Shown: positions 1 through 8,495, counted from the first letter of the stretch. The stretch is 64,000 nucleotides of DNA from Paenibacillus sp. FSL R7-0345 (GCF_038595055.1 NZ_CP152002.1:1222501-1286500), one strand, 5' to 3'. Notes: a model not told the origin generated them from the letters alone. A program made the numbers and translations.

Positions 1-298
1 GATTCAGGTTACGCTCAAGCGACGTGGCATCCAGCACAACCAGCGTCACATCCGGCTGCTCAAAAATAATATAATCCCGGGCAGCCTCCTCATCAGCGGA
101 GTTAGAGTACAGTGAGTAAGTACCCGGCAGATCAACAGCACGGTAGACATGCTGATTATGGGTGAACTCTCCCTCGGCGGTAGTGACCGTCTTGCCCGCC
201 CAGTTGCCGGTATGCTGGCGCAGTCCGGTCAGCAGGTTGAATAGGGTGCTTTTACCAGTGTTAGGATTGCCGGCAAAAGCGACAGTATAATGGCTCAT
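1..298 (-). CDS. feoB: Ferrous iron transporter FeoB, N-terminal G domain (partial, runs off the left edge)
   Basis: FeoB is the membrane Fe(II) permease with a cytoplasmic GTPase domain. Only about the first 99 residues are in the window. Reading the minus strand, the protein begins [18 protein letters not shown], which is the G1/P-loop of FeoB (GNPNxGKS/T). [16 protein letters not shown] follows, covering the switch I region typical of FeoB, and then the G3 motif DLPGTYSL. The ATG overlaps the TGA of feoA (ATGA), so the two genes are translationally coupled. The membrane permease part would lie to the left of the window. No clear Fur box was found upstream of the operon. Confidence 0.95.
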   Translation of the reverse strand, partial: MSHYTVAFAGNPNTGKSTLFNLLTGLRQHTGNWAGKTVTTAEGEFTHNQHVYRAVDLPGTYSLYSNSADEEAARDYIIFEQPDVTLVVLDATSLERNLN

Positions 299-549
299 GC
301 TTCCCCACCTCCAAGCAGTACCCCGTAAATCAGCGAGCTTTCTTCCCGGCGCAGGGCGATCGTTGTATTGCTTACCCGGAAAGCGACAGGATCTCCAAGC
401 GGGCTGCGCCGCAGCACTTCCACGGTATTGCCTACAACAAACCCGAGATCAAGCAGCCTTCTGCGCAGGATGCCCTGAACGTCAATGCCGCTGATGCGCA
501 GCGTGCTGCCGTTTAATGCTTCAGACAAGGAAATAGCGGCTACAGCCAT
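295..549 (-). CDS. feoA: Ferrous iron transport protein FeoA
   Basis: This is an 84-residue SH3-like FeoA protein, which supports FeoB-mediated Fe(II) uptake on the cytoplasmic side. The usual FeoA pattern is visible: a short N-terminal segment ([16 protein letters not shown]), the glycine/leucine core [20 protein letters not shown], then [20 protein letters not shown]. The open frame extends upstream, but the start at 549 is chosen because AGAAGGA lies seven or eight bases before this ATG and the length then matches the family (75-90 residues). It overlaps feoB by four bases. The AT-rich stretch at 590-660 probably carries the promoter, but no convincing -35/-10 pair was found. Confidence 0.93.
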   Translation of the reverse strand: MAVAAISLSEALNGSTLRISGIDVQGILRRRLLDLGFVVGNTVEVLRRSPLGDPVAFRVSNTTIALRREESSLIYGVLLGGGEA

Positions 550-778
550 AGCAGTTCCTTCTTTCATATGTTTTATCTGGATTGATCTTAAATAAGTCTC
601 CATTATGCACATGCAATAAAAAATTGTTCTTTGCCACAATATTAGTATATGTAAACAACTTTGTCCCTGGAACAAAAAAGTTTCCGTTGGGAAAGAAGGA
701 GCGCTTGGAGGGAGATAGTCGGGAGTTTAGGGGAGTGTAGAGAGTGTAGAGATTGTGGGAGATGGGGAGATGGGGACA

Positions 779-1010
779 GAGTCAGAGACGTGGAGAATGG
801 AATGACAGGAGCGACTCTTGGCACGGCACGAGTGGCGGAATGGCGAGGCTGGAGGGGAGAAGAGTATGGTTAGGGCATGAGTAGCAGGATGGCGAGGTGA
901 TGGGGAAAAACGGCTTCTGTTTCTGGTCTGAGTGGCGGAATGGCGTGGTTGAAGGGGAAGCGGGATTATGATTCCGGGCTAACGTAGCGAAATGAATATC
1001 CTGAACGGCA
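779..1010. repeat. Degenerate GA-rich repeat with about 51-bp period
   Basis: Related blocks of the form GAGTGGCGGAATGGCGAGG start near 830, 879, 930 and 981, giving spacings of 49, 51 and 51 bases. A weaker copy may lie near 779. Similarity between copies is limited to roughly 15-20 bases and the rest is diverged. The stretch from about 690 to 780 is also GA-rich but shows no clear unit. Short ORFs here lack ribosome sites and look spurious. Confidence 0.55.
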
Positions 1011-1135
1011 AAAGTTACTTGCTGCCGGGACAGGTACAACTGGGGGTGCAGGTGGAAACAAAGTTTAATGCCTTCATGCGGAATGTTCTAGCGGATAAAC
1101 ATGAAGCGAGCTGGTGCAGACGTCCGGTCATGGAG

Positions 1136-1324
1136 TTAGTTGGATTTTTGCTATCTATTTGTTTGTATTATTTGCTGCAATTAAATTTAGTTGGAAAAAC
1201 GCCACCTAATTCGCACGAAATGCTGCTTTGTGGGCAGAATCGGCTGATTTAAGTAGCATTTTTCCATCTAGTGTTCTCGGTATGGCCGATTTCGCTGATT
1301 TAGGTGACGTTTTTCCACTTAGTT
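1136..1324. repeat. Symmetric intergenic element of about 189 bp, copy 1 (51-bp spaced units)
   Basis: Two direct units beginning TTAGTTGGA lie at 1136 and 1187 (51 bp apart). Two inverted units beginning GATTTAAGTAGC and GATTTAGGTGAC lie at 1246 and 1297 (again 51 bp apart). The inverted units match the reverse complement of the second direct unit, for example TTTAGGTGACGTTTTTCC against GGAAAAACGCCACCTAA. The centre contains an imperfect hairpin (ATGCTGC...GCAGAAT). Two other loci share this layout but not this sequence. An 86-codon ORF crossing the element is taken as spurious. Confidence 0.75.
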
Positions 1325-1384
1325 GTTGTGGAGCGCCAGCCGGGTGGGAAGGTTAGCTCCAAAACAGTGTTCCTTGCTCAAGCG

Positions 1385-1770
1385 CACACGTAAACTGTAC
1401 AACCAGCTGCTACCACACACGTAAACTGTACAACCAGCTGCTACCACACACGTAAACTGTACAACCAGCTGCTACCACACCTGTAAAGTGTATACTGAAT
1501 CGCTCTACCGTACTTGTAAAATTTACAACTGACAGCTCACCCGCACCGTAAACTGACACCTGGCCGCTGACCCGCACTCGTAAACTGACAATAGACCTGC
1601 TCACCCGTACCTACCATCGGTACAACCAGTCGTCCACCCGCATCCGTAACTATACACCGACCTGCACACCCGCTCCCGTAAGCTCTACACCTGGCCACTC
1701 ACCCGCATACGTAACCTATACACCGATCTGCTTAGCTCCACCCGTAAACCATACAACCAACCATATCCCT
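1385..1770. repeat. Minisatellite, 31-33 bp units, decaying along the array
   Basis: About twelve units share the core CGTAAACTGTACAACC. The first three, with GTAAACTG at 1390, 1421 and 1452, are nearly identical and exactly 31 bp apart. The later ones (about 1483, 1516, 1548, 1580, then to about 1744) are 31-33 bp apart and increasingly diverged. Most units end in a run such as CACCCGCA or TACCACAC. No ORF with a ribosome site uses this stretch. The rest of the gap up to 1787 shows nothing else. Confidence 0.8.
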
Positions 1771-1787
1771 GTCAGCACAACCGGCAC

Positions 1788-2240
1788 TCAGCCGCCAAAA
1801 TCCAGCGTTCTGCCGGTTTCGGCCAGTGTCTTCATGTTGCTGAGGATCTGCCACCAGGCGCTGTCGCTTGGCCCGTATGAGGGATCATCCGGATGCCAGC
1901 CGTCGTGAATCAGCGTCAGCCTGGTGCAGCCGCCAACCGGCGTCAGCAGCCAGGAGATGACAGATTCATAATCCTTGCCGTCCTTCACATAGGAAGGACC
2001 GGCGAAATGCGTGAACCGCAGCGCCTCCTGAGGCTTGTACTCCAGTAGAGTGCCGTACACGTGCACTGTTTCGTCGCCGTCGGCACCGGGGCATACATAC
2101 TCAAGCGCTTCTCCCTCCGTGAAGCTGGAACGGATGGTGCTGCCATAATAAATCTGTGCCACTTTGTCAGACGAAACGAGACAATCCCAGACTGCGGCAG
2201 GCGCAGCGCCAATGTAAAATTCATACTTTAATGCCTTCAT
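1788..2240 (-). CDS. SRPBCC / AHSA1-like (START-fold) protein
   Basis: This is a 150-residue cytoplasmic protein of the Aha1-C-like SRPBCC family, a helix-grip fold that binds hydrophobic ligands. Its members have mostly unknown substrates. The N-terminal strand MKALKYEFYIGAAPAAVWD with VWDCLVSSDKVAQIYYG is the family signature. TRLTLIHDGW and the long C-terminal helix SAWWQILSNMKTLAETG complete the fold. A strong AGGAGGAGG ribosome site precedes the ATG. Downstream of a WYL-family regulator on the same strand, it forms the common regulator-plus-SRPBCC pair, but a terminator hairpin lies between the two genes. The physiological role is unknown. Confidence 0.85.
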   Translation of the reverse strand: MKALKYEFYIGAAPAAVWDCLVSSDKVAQIYYGSTIRSSFTEGEALEYVCPGADGDETVHVYGTLLEYKPQEALRFTHFAGPSYVKDGKDYESVISWLLTPVGGCTRLTLIHDGWHPDDPSYGPSDSAWWQILSNMKTLAETGRTLDFGG

Positions 2241-2310
2241 AACATTTCCTCCTCCTGAAATTCCCCAGCGTGTTATGTGCTGCGTGTCTTAATCACACGG
2301 ACAATATACC

Positions 2311-2341
2311 AAAAAATCACTGACAGCTACGGTCAGTGATT
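2311..2341 (-). terminator. Intrinsic terminator of the WYL regulator
   Basis: Read on the minus strand, a perfect 10-bp stem AATCACTGAC / GTCAGTGATT with a 7-base loop is followed by TTTTTT. It lies eleven bases past the stop of the WYL regulator and before the SRPBCC gene. It could also act as an operator, since it is a perfect palindrome just upstream of that gene. Confidence 0.8.
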
Positions 2342-2352
2342 CCGGACAAACC

Positions 2353-3312
2353 TTATGACTCCGCATAATAAGCGGAGATATCAGCAGCTGCAGCTGTAAG
2401 CTTGCGCTTCAGGGCAGCGGGTTCAATAATCTGCAGCGACCTGCCGTAGGGCAGCAGGAAGTACGGCGCGTAGCTGAGCAGCGTAGTCTCATCCAGCAGG
2501 AAGACGGCCTCTCCGGCCGTGCGCTGCTCCAGCGAATGGCCGAACAGCCAGTGGCTGCACAGATCGTTCAGCACTTCTTCGCCGGAGGCGATTATGACCC
2601 GGACAAGCGCAGCCTGCTGGTCAGGACCGGGCAGCAGGTTATCCAGCAGAAACTGCCGTGCCGAGAAGCCTTCAGGCCGGCTGAAGGAACCGCCGCTGCG
2701 CTCAAGCTGCACAATCCGGTCTACCCGGAAGCTGCGGATCTCCCCGCGCTGACGGCAAAAGCCGGCCAGATACCAGCGGCCCTTCCAGTGTACCAGCCCG
2801 TAAGGGTCGACGGCCCGCGAAGAGGCCGCTTGCCCGCTGCTTTTGCGGTACTCCATCTGCACGGTCAGCCCGGCGGCAGCGCACGCCTCCAGCTCCGCCA
2901 GCAGGGGAGTCAGAGGAACGGAAGGGGCATGGAGCATCTCCATGCCGGACTCATGGCGCTGCATTCGCAGCAGCTGCTCGTCATTGCTGTAGCGCTTGAG
3001 CTTGGCGATCGCGCTGTCCAGCGCCCCGATGTACGGGTAGCCGCTGCCTTCCGCGAAGGCGGCAGCCTGCACCAGCGCGCGCCGCTCATCGTCATCGAAG
3101 AAGAGCGGCGCCGTGCTGAAGTGCTCCGGAAGCCGGAAGCCGCCGCCCGGTCCGGCATCGGCAATGACCGGCACACCGCTGGCGCAGAGGGCATCGATAT
3201 AGCGGTAGACGGACCGCACACTGAGCTCCAGGGCTTCAGCCAGCTCGGCGGCAGTTCTTTTGCGCTGCTGCAGCATCCAGAGGATGGACAGCATGTAATC
3301 GGCTTTGGACAT
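2353..3312 (-). CDS. HTH-11/WYL-domain transcriptional regulator (YafY-like)
   Basis: This 319-residue DNA-binding regulator has an N-terminal winged helix at residues 1-60: MLSILWMLQQRKRTAAELAE, then RSVYRYIDALCASGVPVIAD with the GGGFRLP wing. A WYL domain follows at about 130-230, with AVDPYGLVHWKGRWYLAGFC and RSFRVDRI. A C-terminal WCX-like extension runs to the end. WYL domains are thought to sense ligands or nucleic acid. GGGAGGG sits upstream of the ATG. The target is probably its own region and possibly the downstream SRPBCC gene, but this is inference from position only. Confidence 0.88.
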   Translation of the reverse strand: MSKADYMLSILWMLQQRKRTAAELAEALELSVRSVYRYIDALCASGVPVIADAGPGGGFRLPEHFSTAPLFFDDDERRALVQAAAFAEGSGYPYIGALDSAIAKLKRYSNDEQLLRMQRHESGMEMLHAPSVPLTPLLAELEACAAAGLTVQMEYRKSSGQAASSRAVDPYGLVHWKGRWYLAGFCRQRGEIRSFRVDRIVQLERSGGSFSRPEGFSARQFLLDNLLPGPDQQAALVRVIIASGEEVLNDLCSHWLFGHSLEQRTAGEAVFLLDETTLLSYAPYFLLPYGRSLQIIEPAALKRKLTAAAADISAYYAES

Positions 3313-3345
3313 CGGATGCAGCCCTCCCGTTACATTAGGATAGGA

Positions 3346-4503
3346 TTACCGGGTAACGACCAGCGCGTTACTGATCAGCCGTCCCGGAGTGGTCAGGTAT
3401 TTACCGCTGTAGTACAGGCCGCTGGAGGCACCGCCGTCCAGGTTCATGGCCTGATAAGCGCCGGCCTGCTTCATGATCTGGGCCAGCTGCGGGATCGTTG
3501 CCCCGCCGGTGGTCAGCAGGATCAGCTTGTGGTCACGGGTGATGCCCAGTGCACTGCGGGCTCCGCCGCCGGTCAGGATTTTGGGGTCTTTGAAGCCTTC
3601 GGCTGTGACATTCAGCGAGACGCTGCCGTTCACCAGCAGCCGGGGACCGGCCTGCAGCGCGCCTTCAATGCTGCCGCTCTGGTATCTGGCGCTGAATTCA
3701 CTCCCCGGAATCAGCTCGGCCAGCAGATTGCTGTCGTAGGCAAAGACAGTCCGCTTGTCGCCGGGGCTGTTCTTCAGCATTTTGCCGCCGCTGACAATGT
3801 ATCCGTAGGGAGCTTTGTAGGCTCCGTCAGTATAAGCATCAAAAAAAGTACCATTGATGGCCGCGACGGCCCCGCTGCGTTTGGCAATGCTGCCGAGCGC
3901 TTCCGTTTTGCCGACTGTATTGCCGGCAAGTACAGCATCTAGGCGGACAGAAGGATGCATCAGGGGAATGGTTACGGTCTGCACGCTGAACGATCTGGAG
4001 CCGACCTTGTATGTATGCTTGGCGCTGACCGCTATTGAAGTTTCCGGTTTGACCAGTGCTCCGCTTACCACCGGCAGGACCGCTTCTTCTCCGGCAGATG
4101 TAAGGGTAACAGAACCCTGCTCTTTATTCCATTTTAGACTGATGCCCAGTGCCGTGCTGACCACGGACAGAGGCACATAGGTGGTGCCGTTTCCGCTAAA
4201 GGGCAGAGCGGTTAGGGTTACACCCTTGCCGTTAACGGTTGCAGAGGCTTGGCCTACGGCAAGCAGAACCGAGGCGTTTTCCCCGGAAATTTCAATTTGT
4301 TTCGTGGAGGCATTCAGAACCGCGGTATTCCCGAACAGGCCGTTCAAAAAGCGCAGCGGAATATAAGACTGGCTGGCTTTGTCCACAAAGACGGCGTTTT
4401 TGGGGGCTGCAGAAGCCGAGGCCGTTGAATCCGGCTGAAGGGAGGGCAGCGTGGTCAGTAGAAGCAACAGAATCAGACAGACGGCGGAACATTTTTTTAA
4501 CAT
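3346..4503 (-). CDS. Secreted phosphodiester glycosidase (NAGPA domain) with copper-amine-oxidase-like stalk domain
   Basis: This is a 385-residue exported protein. The signal peptide is MLKKCSAVCLILLLLLTTLP with an Ala-rich cleavage region near residue 33. Residues about 35-140 form a stalk domain of the copper-amine-oxidase N-terminal type (YIPLRFLNGLFG...TTYVPLSVV), which occurs in cell-envelope proteins of Paenibacillus. Residues about 180-385 match the NAGPA / phosphodiester-glycosidase family: AAINGTFFDAY, GPRLLVNG, GGGARSALGITRD and MNLDGGASSGLYY. The family removes sugars from phosphodiester links, but the substrate here is unknown. The frame is open 64 codons further upstream, yet AAAGGAGATT before 4503 and the signal peptide fix this start. 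Confidence 0.87.
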   Translation of the reverse strand: MLKKCSAVCLILLLLLTTLPSLQPDSTASASAAPKNAVFVDKASQSYIPLRFLNGLFGNTAVLNASTKQIEISGENASVLLAVGQASATVNGKGVTLTALPFSGNGTTYVPLSVVSTALGISLKWNKEQGSVTLTSAGEEAVLPVVSGALVKPETSIAVSAKHTYKVGSRSFSVQTVTIPLMHPSVRLDAVLAGNTVGKTEALGSIAKRSGAVAAINGTFFDAYTDGAYKAPYGYIVSGGKMLKNSPGDKRTVFAYDSNLLAELIPGSEFSARYQSGSIEGALQAGPRLLVNGSVSLNVTAEGFKDPKILTGGGARSALGITRDHKLILLTTGGATIPQLAQIMKQAGAYQAMNLDGGASSGLYYSGKYLTTPGRLISNALVVTR

Positions 4504-4713
4504 AAACAGAATCTCCTTTGACTCCAATCGGTATTTCCTGTAGTTCAGGATGATTATGGAACCTGCCCAGAATGATGCATCCGGAGGCACTTCATATATA
4601 TCGTCAATTACCGGCAGAAGGGTTAGTTGTGTTCCGGCACATGCGTCCCGTCGGCTTTTTCGTATATAATCTAAAGAATCAATCTCAATCTGCAAAAAAG
4701 GCGGTCTGTACCA

Positions 4714-5295
4714 ATGACAACAACGATAGGTCTAATCCGGCACGGCAGCACCCTTTGGAATAAAGAAGCACGCATACAAGGCCATACGGATAATCCGCTT
4801 GATGATGAAGGGCTAAAGCAGGCGGCTGAAATTGCCGAGCGGCTCAGCGGGGAGGAATGGGAGCTCGTCTATTCCAGTGATATGCTCAGAGCCAGACAGA
4901 CGGCGGAGGTGATCGCCGCCCGGCTCGGCTTTACGGTTGCAGGACTGGTTCCGGGAATCCGGGAGATGAGCGGCGGTCTGCTTGAAGGAACGAATGAGCA
5001 GGAACGCGTGGAGCGCTGGGGCAAAGACTGGAGAACGCTTGAGCTGGGGCTGGAGACCCGAGAATCCGGACGGCTCCGGGGCAGCAGCGCTATTGAAGAA
5101 CTTGCGGAGCGCCATCCGGGCCGCCGGATACTGGTGGTCAGCCACGGGGCGATCCTCCGCAGCGCGCTCAGCGGACTTGTGCCGGACCTGGACTTGAGCC
5201 AGCTGCTGAAGAATACATCGCTTACCCGGATTATAAAATCAGGCGATACCTGGACCTGTGACCTTTACAATTGTGTGGAGCATTACGGAATTTAA
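4714..5295 (+). CDS. Histidine phosphatase family protein (phosphoglycerate-mutase-like)
   Basis: This 193-residue cytoplasmic protein belongs to the histidine phosphatase superfamily. The RHG motif carrying the phospho-accepting histidine is near the start (LIRHGSTLWN, His about residue 9). VYSSDMLRARQTAE gives the second conserved arginine, EMSGGLLEGT holds the conserved acid, and VVSHGAILRS supplies the second catalytic histidine. Members hydrolyse small phosphate esters such as alpha-ribazole phosphate or phosphosugars. No neighbour identifies the substrate. A TATAAT at 4665-4670 may be its -10 box, although the -35 region is poor. It is divergent from the phosphodiester glycosidase gene. 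Confidence 0.88.
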   Translation: MTTTIGLIRHGSTLWNKEARIQGHTDNPLDDEGLKQAAEIAERLSGEEWELVYSSDMLRARQTAEVIAARLGFTVAGLVPGIREMSGGLLEGTNEQERVERWGKDWRTLELGLETRESGRLRGSSAIEELAERHPGRRILVVSHGAILRSALSGLVPDLDLSQLLKNTSLTRIIKSGDTWTCDLYNCVEHYGI

Positions 5296-5441
5296 CCGGG
5301 TCCTGCTCTGCCGGAATGGTCATCCAAAAGATTCCATGGAGAAACAGAACCTGCCTGCCGATAATAATAAGCATAGGAAGGTTTACCTGCTTTTTGATAA
5401 CCGTCCTGCTTAGTTGAAAGCAAAAGGGAGTGCTCCTGTTC

Positions 5442-6293
5442 ATGGAAGAAGCGCGAAATTATATGTTTGCTATATTCTCAGTCCTCCTCGCAGCAGTGAC
5501 AGCCTACTCCGTTCTCCGGATTGGACGGAATTTCGCGGCCAAAAGCCAGAAAGCCCGTGCGCTGCGCACGAGTCTGATTATTCTTATGCTTAGCTGCGGA
5601 TTATGCGGCATGCATCTGTTTGGTGTACAGGCTGTATCCGGCTTCAGCCTGGCCGGCAGCGGCCTGTTTGTCCCGCTGGGGCTATATGCTCTGACCCTGT
5701 CCTTTCTCGTCTGGCTGTTCCACCGGACAGGACTGATCATGGCCGAAAGGGAGCAGTTGAAAGAGCTGGCCTACAGGGACAGCCTGACCGGCCTGTTCAA
5801 CAAGAATGGCATGGATCACTTCTGGGATCACTGCAAGCCCAATGAGCAGCTAGCTGTCCTCTATCTTGATCTGAACCGTTTCAAGTCGATCAATGACAAG
5901 CTCGGCCACCATGTCGGCGATTTGCTGCTCCAGGCAGTCGGCGGTACGCTGCAGCAGTTTTCCAGCAAGGGCAAACGGCATATTTTCCGGATCGGCGGCG
6001 ATGAGTTCGTCATTATTGCCAAACGCTGCAGCTATAAGGAAGCTGAACAGCTGGCTTTGCAGGTACTGGAAAAAACAACCCGCAGCTACCAGCTGGAGCA
6101 GCATGAGCTGTTCGTGTCGGCCAGCGTCGGCATTACGGCAAGCCAGGGCCGGGTTGATCCAGTGCGTCTGCTGAAGGAAGCCGATTCTGCAATGTACAAT
6201 GCCAAGCAGCTGGGCAGAGGCCGCTATGCGGTTCACAAGCAGGGAAATGTCATCCAGCCGGTGAGCTGGCTGGGCAGACCGAAAGCGAATTAA
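5442..6293 (+). CDS. Membrane-bound diguanylate cyclase (GGDEF)
   Basis: This is a 283-residue protein with three predicted membrane segments (about residues 8-28, 45-66 and 73-97), a short linker and a GGDEF domain (about 115-275). The domain includes DSLTGLFNKNGM, the metal-binding LYLDLNRFKSIND and the intact active-site loop RIGGDEFVII, so it should make cyclic di-GMP. No RxxD inhibitory site is visible just before GGDEF, so product feedback may be absent. The GTG at 5430 abuts the AAAAGGGAG ribosome site. The ATG at 5442 has better spacing and is preferred. There is no sensory domain beyond the membrane segments. Confidence 0.9.
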   Translation: MEEARNYMFAIFSVLLAAVTAYSVLRIGRNFAAKSQKARALRTSLIILMLSCGLCGMHLFGVQAVSGFSLAGSGLFVPLGLYALTLSFLVWLFHRTGLIMAEREQLKELAYRDSLTGLFNKNGMDHFWDHCKPNEQLAVLYLDLNRFKSINDKLGHHVGDLLLQAVGGTLQQFSSKGKRHIFRIGGDEFVIIAKRCSYKEAEQLALQVLEKTTRSYQLEQHELFVSASVGITASQGRVDPVRLLKEADSAMYNAKQLGRGRYAVHKQGNVIQPVSWLGRPKAN

Positions 6294-6314
6294 GCGCAGT
6301 CCTTTAATATGAAG

Positions 6315-6363
6315 AGTCCGGGCAGCGCAGCCGATATAACGGCTGCCGCCCGGACCCTTTTTT
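6315..6363. terminator. Terminator between convergent genes
   Basis: A long GC-rich hairpin, GTCCGGGCAGC...GCTGCCGCCCGGAC, is followed by CCTTTTTTT on the plus strand. It lies between the diguanylate cyclase gene and the convergent glycerophosphodiesterase gene and probably serves the plus-strand gene mainly. Confidence 0.85.
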
Positions 6364-6372
6364 ACTGCAATA

Positions 6373-7110
6373 TTATGCCTGTCTGTCAGCCAGCAGTCCG
6401 GCCAGCACATCCGGGTAGTCGGTGATAATGCCTGCGACTCCGGCAGCGATCAGGGATTTCATTACTTCAGGATCATTGACGGTCCACGGGTGATACACCT
6501 TTCCCGCAGCAGCAGCCCCGGCTACAAACTCCGGCAATACTGCATAATGATAAGCATGCAGCGCGTCCGCATTCAGACTGGCCGCATAGTCCCACGGACG
6601 GTACAAGCCTTCCGAATACAGAATCCCTGTACGGATCTCAGGGGCCAGTGTTTTACAGTAAGCCAGAGAGTAGTGGTTAAAGCTCGACAGCACCACGCGT
6701 TCACTCATCCCGTAATCCCGCACGGCGGCGATCACCTTTTCCTCCATCCCCGGATACAGGAACGTTCCGTTCTTCAGCTCAATGTTGAGCACGGTATCCC
6801 GGTCCTTCAGCAGGTCCAGCAGCTCCTCCAGCACAGGCAGGCGTTCTCCGGCAAATGCCGGCCCAAACCATGAACCGGCATCCAGCTCCAGCAGCTGGCT
6901 CAGCGTCTTGTCCTTAACATATCCTTCAGCTCCGGCAGTCCGGCGAAGATGTTCATCATGTATAATCACCAGTCCTCCGTCAAGCGACATCTGGACGTCC
7001 ATTTCAATCCCTGTAGCTCCAAGCTCAAGTGCTTTGCGGAATGCCGCCATCGTATTTTCCGGGCAGACCGCAGATGCGCCGCGATGCGCAAAATTGATGA
7101 TGCTGTTCAT
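6373..7110 (-). CDS. Glycerophosphodiester phosphodiesterase (GDPD family)
   Basis: This 245-residue protein has no signal peptide, so it is probably the cytoplasmic UgpQ-like type. It hydrolyses glycerophosphodiesters to sn-glycerol-3-phosphate and an alcohol. The catalytic region is complete: FAHRGASAVCPENTMAAF with the HRG histidine and ENT acid, then GIEMDVQMSLDGGLVIIHDE with the metal-binding ExD and the second catalytic histidine. LNIELKN and the C-terminal VNDPEVMKSLIAAGVAGIIT (the W-T-V-N motif) follow. CGGAGGG precedes the ATG. It stands alone on this strand, with an unknown membrane protein gene transcribed towards it. Confidence 0.92.
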   Translation of the reverse strand: MNSIINFAHRGASAVCPENTMAAFRKALELGATGIEMDVQMSLDGGLVIIHDEHLRRTAGAEGYVKDKTLSQLLELDAGSWFGPAFAGERLPVLEELLDLLKDRDTVLNIELKNGTFLYPGMEEKVIAAVRDYGMSERVVLSSFNHYSLAYCKTLAPEIRTGILYSEGLYRPWDYAASLNADALHAYHYAVLPEFVAGAAAAGKVYHPWTVNDPEVMKSLIAAGVAGIITDYPDVLAGLLADRQA

Positions 7111-7228
7111 AGGTTGTTTCCCTCCGGTTTATGGATTTCCTGCTCCTGCTTGCTGCAGGCTCTTGTTCATATTCCATATTACAGCAGGAAATCCTGTCCG
7201 TCCTGATCTATTCTTACCCGGGGACACA

Positions 7229-7834
7229 CTAAGCCGAGACAATCTCGCGGATAGCCTCATGCACATGCTGAGCTTCTGAAAAAGCCAGGGAATATTGCAC
7301 ATCCGACTTTCTGGCCGGTGCCATTCCAGGGAGAAAGGGGATGGACAGGACAGGTGTATCGGCGCTGGCAAAATAGATTTTGAGTGTAAGCTCGCTGACC
7401 TCCTCGGCATTTCCGCTGGAAGAATCATCTGTTTGCTGGGAGCTGTGTGCAGCTCTGGCCGCTGCCGTACCCGGTCTGACAGGGCTGCTCGTGATCCGGC
7501 TTGTTTTGCTGACTTTGGTGAGGGTCAGGGCATTTTCAACAATCTCTGAACCCAGTATCGTGTCAAAAGTGTACGCTTGCGCCGTCGCCTGCTCTCCTCT
7601 GCGGGGATTGCAGCTGCCGATGGCCAGCGTTCTGCCGGCTTCATCAAGGGCAATCATATGCGACTTGTCAGGAGTTACGAACCGCCGGGGAAATGGCAGG
7701 TTAAAGGAGCTGAGCGCCCGGGCCAGCTTCCCCAGATTGGATGAGGGGTGGGAGAGCCGGAACTTCAGCACCGCTGCCGCCAGCAGCAGGCTTATCCCCA
7801 GCACAGCGAACATGTACATCAGGAAGATCAGCAT
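7229..7834 (-). CDS. Hypothetical protein with N-terminal membrane anchor
   Basis: This 201-residue protein is not recognised. Residues 1-23 (MLIFLMYMFAVLGISLLLAA) form one membrane segment. The rest is soluble, with a polar Ser/Thr/Ala-rich stretch at about 115-145 that looks disordered, between two better ordered parts (SHMIALDEAGRTLAIGS; LTLKIYFASADTPVLSIPFL). The ordered parts resemble a small sandwich of beta strands, but no family can be named. AGGAGG lies nine bases before the ATG. It is divergent from the YhcH-like gene and upstream of, but not coupled to, the GDPD gene (118-base gap). Confidence 0.7.
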   Translation of the reverse strand: MLIFLMYMFAVLGISLLLAAAVLKFRLSHPSSNLGKLARALSSFNLPFPRRFVTPDKSHMIALDEAGRTLAIGSCNPRRGEQATAQAYTFDTILGSEIVENALTLTKVSKTSRITSSPVRPGTAAARAAHSSQQTDDSSSGNAEEVSELTLKIYFASADTPVLSIPFLPGMAPARKSDVQYSLAFSEAQHVHEAIREIVSA

Positions 7835-7983
7835 TTTTTACGCCTCCTAAAAAGGGTTTGTGAAGCGTTGCTAGTAGAAGAATATGCCGGGAAAGCGTGA
7901 ACAAATGCATAGCTGCGGCATATGGAATCATTTATTCTTTTTTGTATGCCGCAGGTGCGGTGATAAAATCAGAGAATCAGGAG

Positions 7984-8445
7984 ATGATCGGCTTGATCGC
8001 AGATACACTGGGACATTTGCTGGAGAATGAGGCTGCTTACGGGGAGGAAATCCGGGCGGGGCTGCGTTTTTTGCGGGACACGGATTTCAGCGGACAGGCG
8101 GCGGGACGTCATGAAGTCGATGAGAATATGTTCTATTTCATTAATGAGTATGAAACCAAGGATGCCGGGGACTGCTTCTGGGAAGCACACCGGATTTATC
8201 TGGATCTGCACTATATCCTGGAAGGCACGGAGCGGATCGGCTATGCGGCCATTGAGCAGCTTACGGTAAAGGAAGAATACAGCGCGGAAAAGGACGCCGT
8301 GTTCTTCAGTGGTGAACTGAAATCTGCGGTAACTGCAGGACCTGGGGCACTGGTTGTCTGCTATCCGCAGGACGGCCATATGACCGGAATCGAGGCCGGC
8401 AGCAAGGAAGCAGTGCGCAAGGTTGTACTGAAGATTAAGCTGTAG
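7984..8445 (+). CDS. YhcH/YjgK/YiaL family protein
   Basis: This 153-residue cupin-like protein belongs to the family that includes EbgC and YiaL, linked to sugar metabolism (proposed sugar or sialic-acid processing roles; precise reaction uncertain). Family features are AGRHEVDENMFYFINEYETK, FWEAHRIYLDLHYILEGTE with likely metal-binding His/Glu, and CYPQDGHMTG near the end. The ATG at 7984 gives the usual family start (MIGLIADTL), but its GGAG touches the ATG. A GTG at 7960 is an alternative. The frame is open further upstream without a ribosome site. It is followed by its own terminator. It may relate to the sugar island starting 180 bases downstream. Confidence 0.85.
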   Translation: MIGLIADTLGHLLENEAAYGEEIRAGLRFLRDTDFSGQAAGRHEVDENMFYFINEYETKDAGDCFWEAHRIYLDLHYILEGTERIGYAAIEQLTVKEEYSAEKDAVFFSGELKSAVTAGPGALVVCYPQDGHMTGIEAGSKEAVRKVVLKIKL

Positions 8446-8473
8446 CATGTAGCTGCTATATGTGTGTAATCGG

Positions 8474-8495
8474 GGAGCCGGACAGGCTCCTTTTT
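8474..8495 (+). terminator. Intrinsic terminator
   Basis: Stem GGAGCC / GGCTCC with loop GGACA is followed by TTTTT, 28 bases after the YhcH-like stop codon. Confidence 0.85.

Noticed and set aside
550..680. Fur box upstream of feoA
   Set aside because: No stretch comes close to the 7-1-7 consensus on either strand, so none is called although feo genes are often Fur-controlled.
992..1252. 86-codon ORF in the left repeat region
   Set aside because: It runs through the symmetric repeat element, lacks a ribosome site and has no recognisable features.
1385..1770. CRISPR array
   Set aside because: Units are contiguous 31-33 bp repeats with no conserved-repeat/unique-spacer alternation, and no cas genes are present.
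2536..3942. 468-codon plus-strand ORF opposite the WYL regulator
   Set aside because: It is antisense to two well-supported genes, has no family features, and its composition reflects high third-position GC of the true genes.
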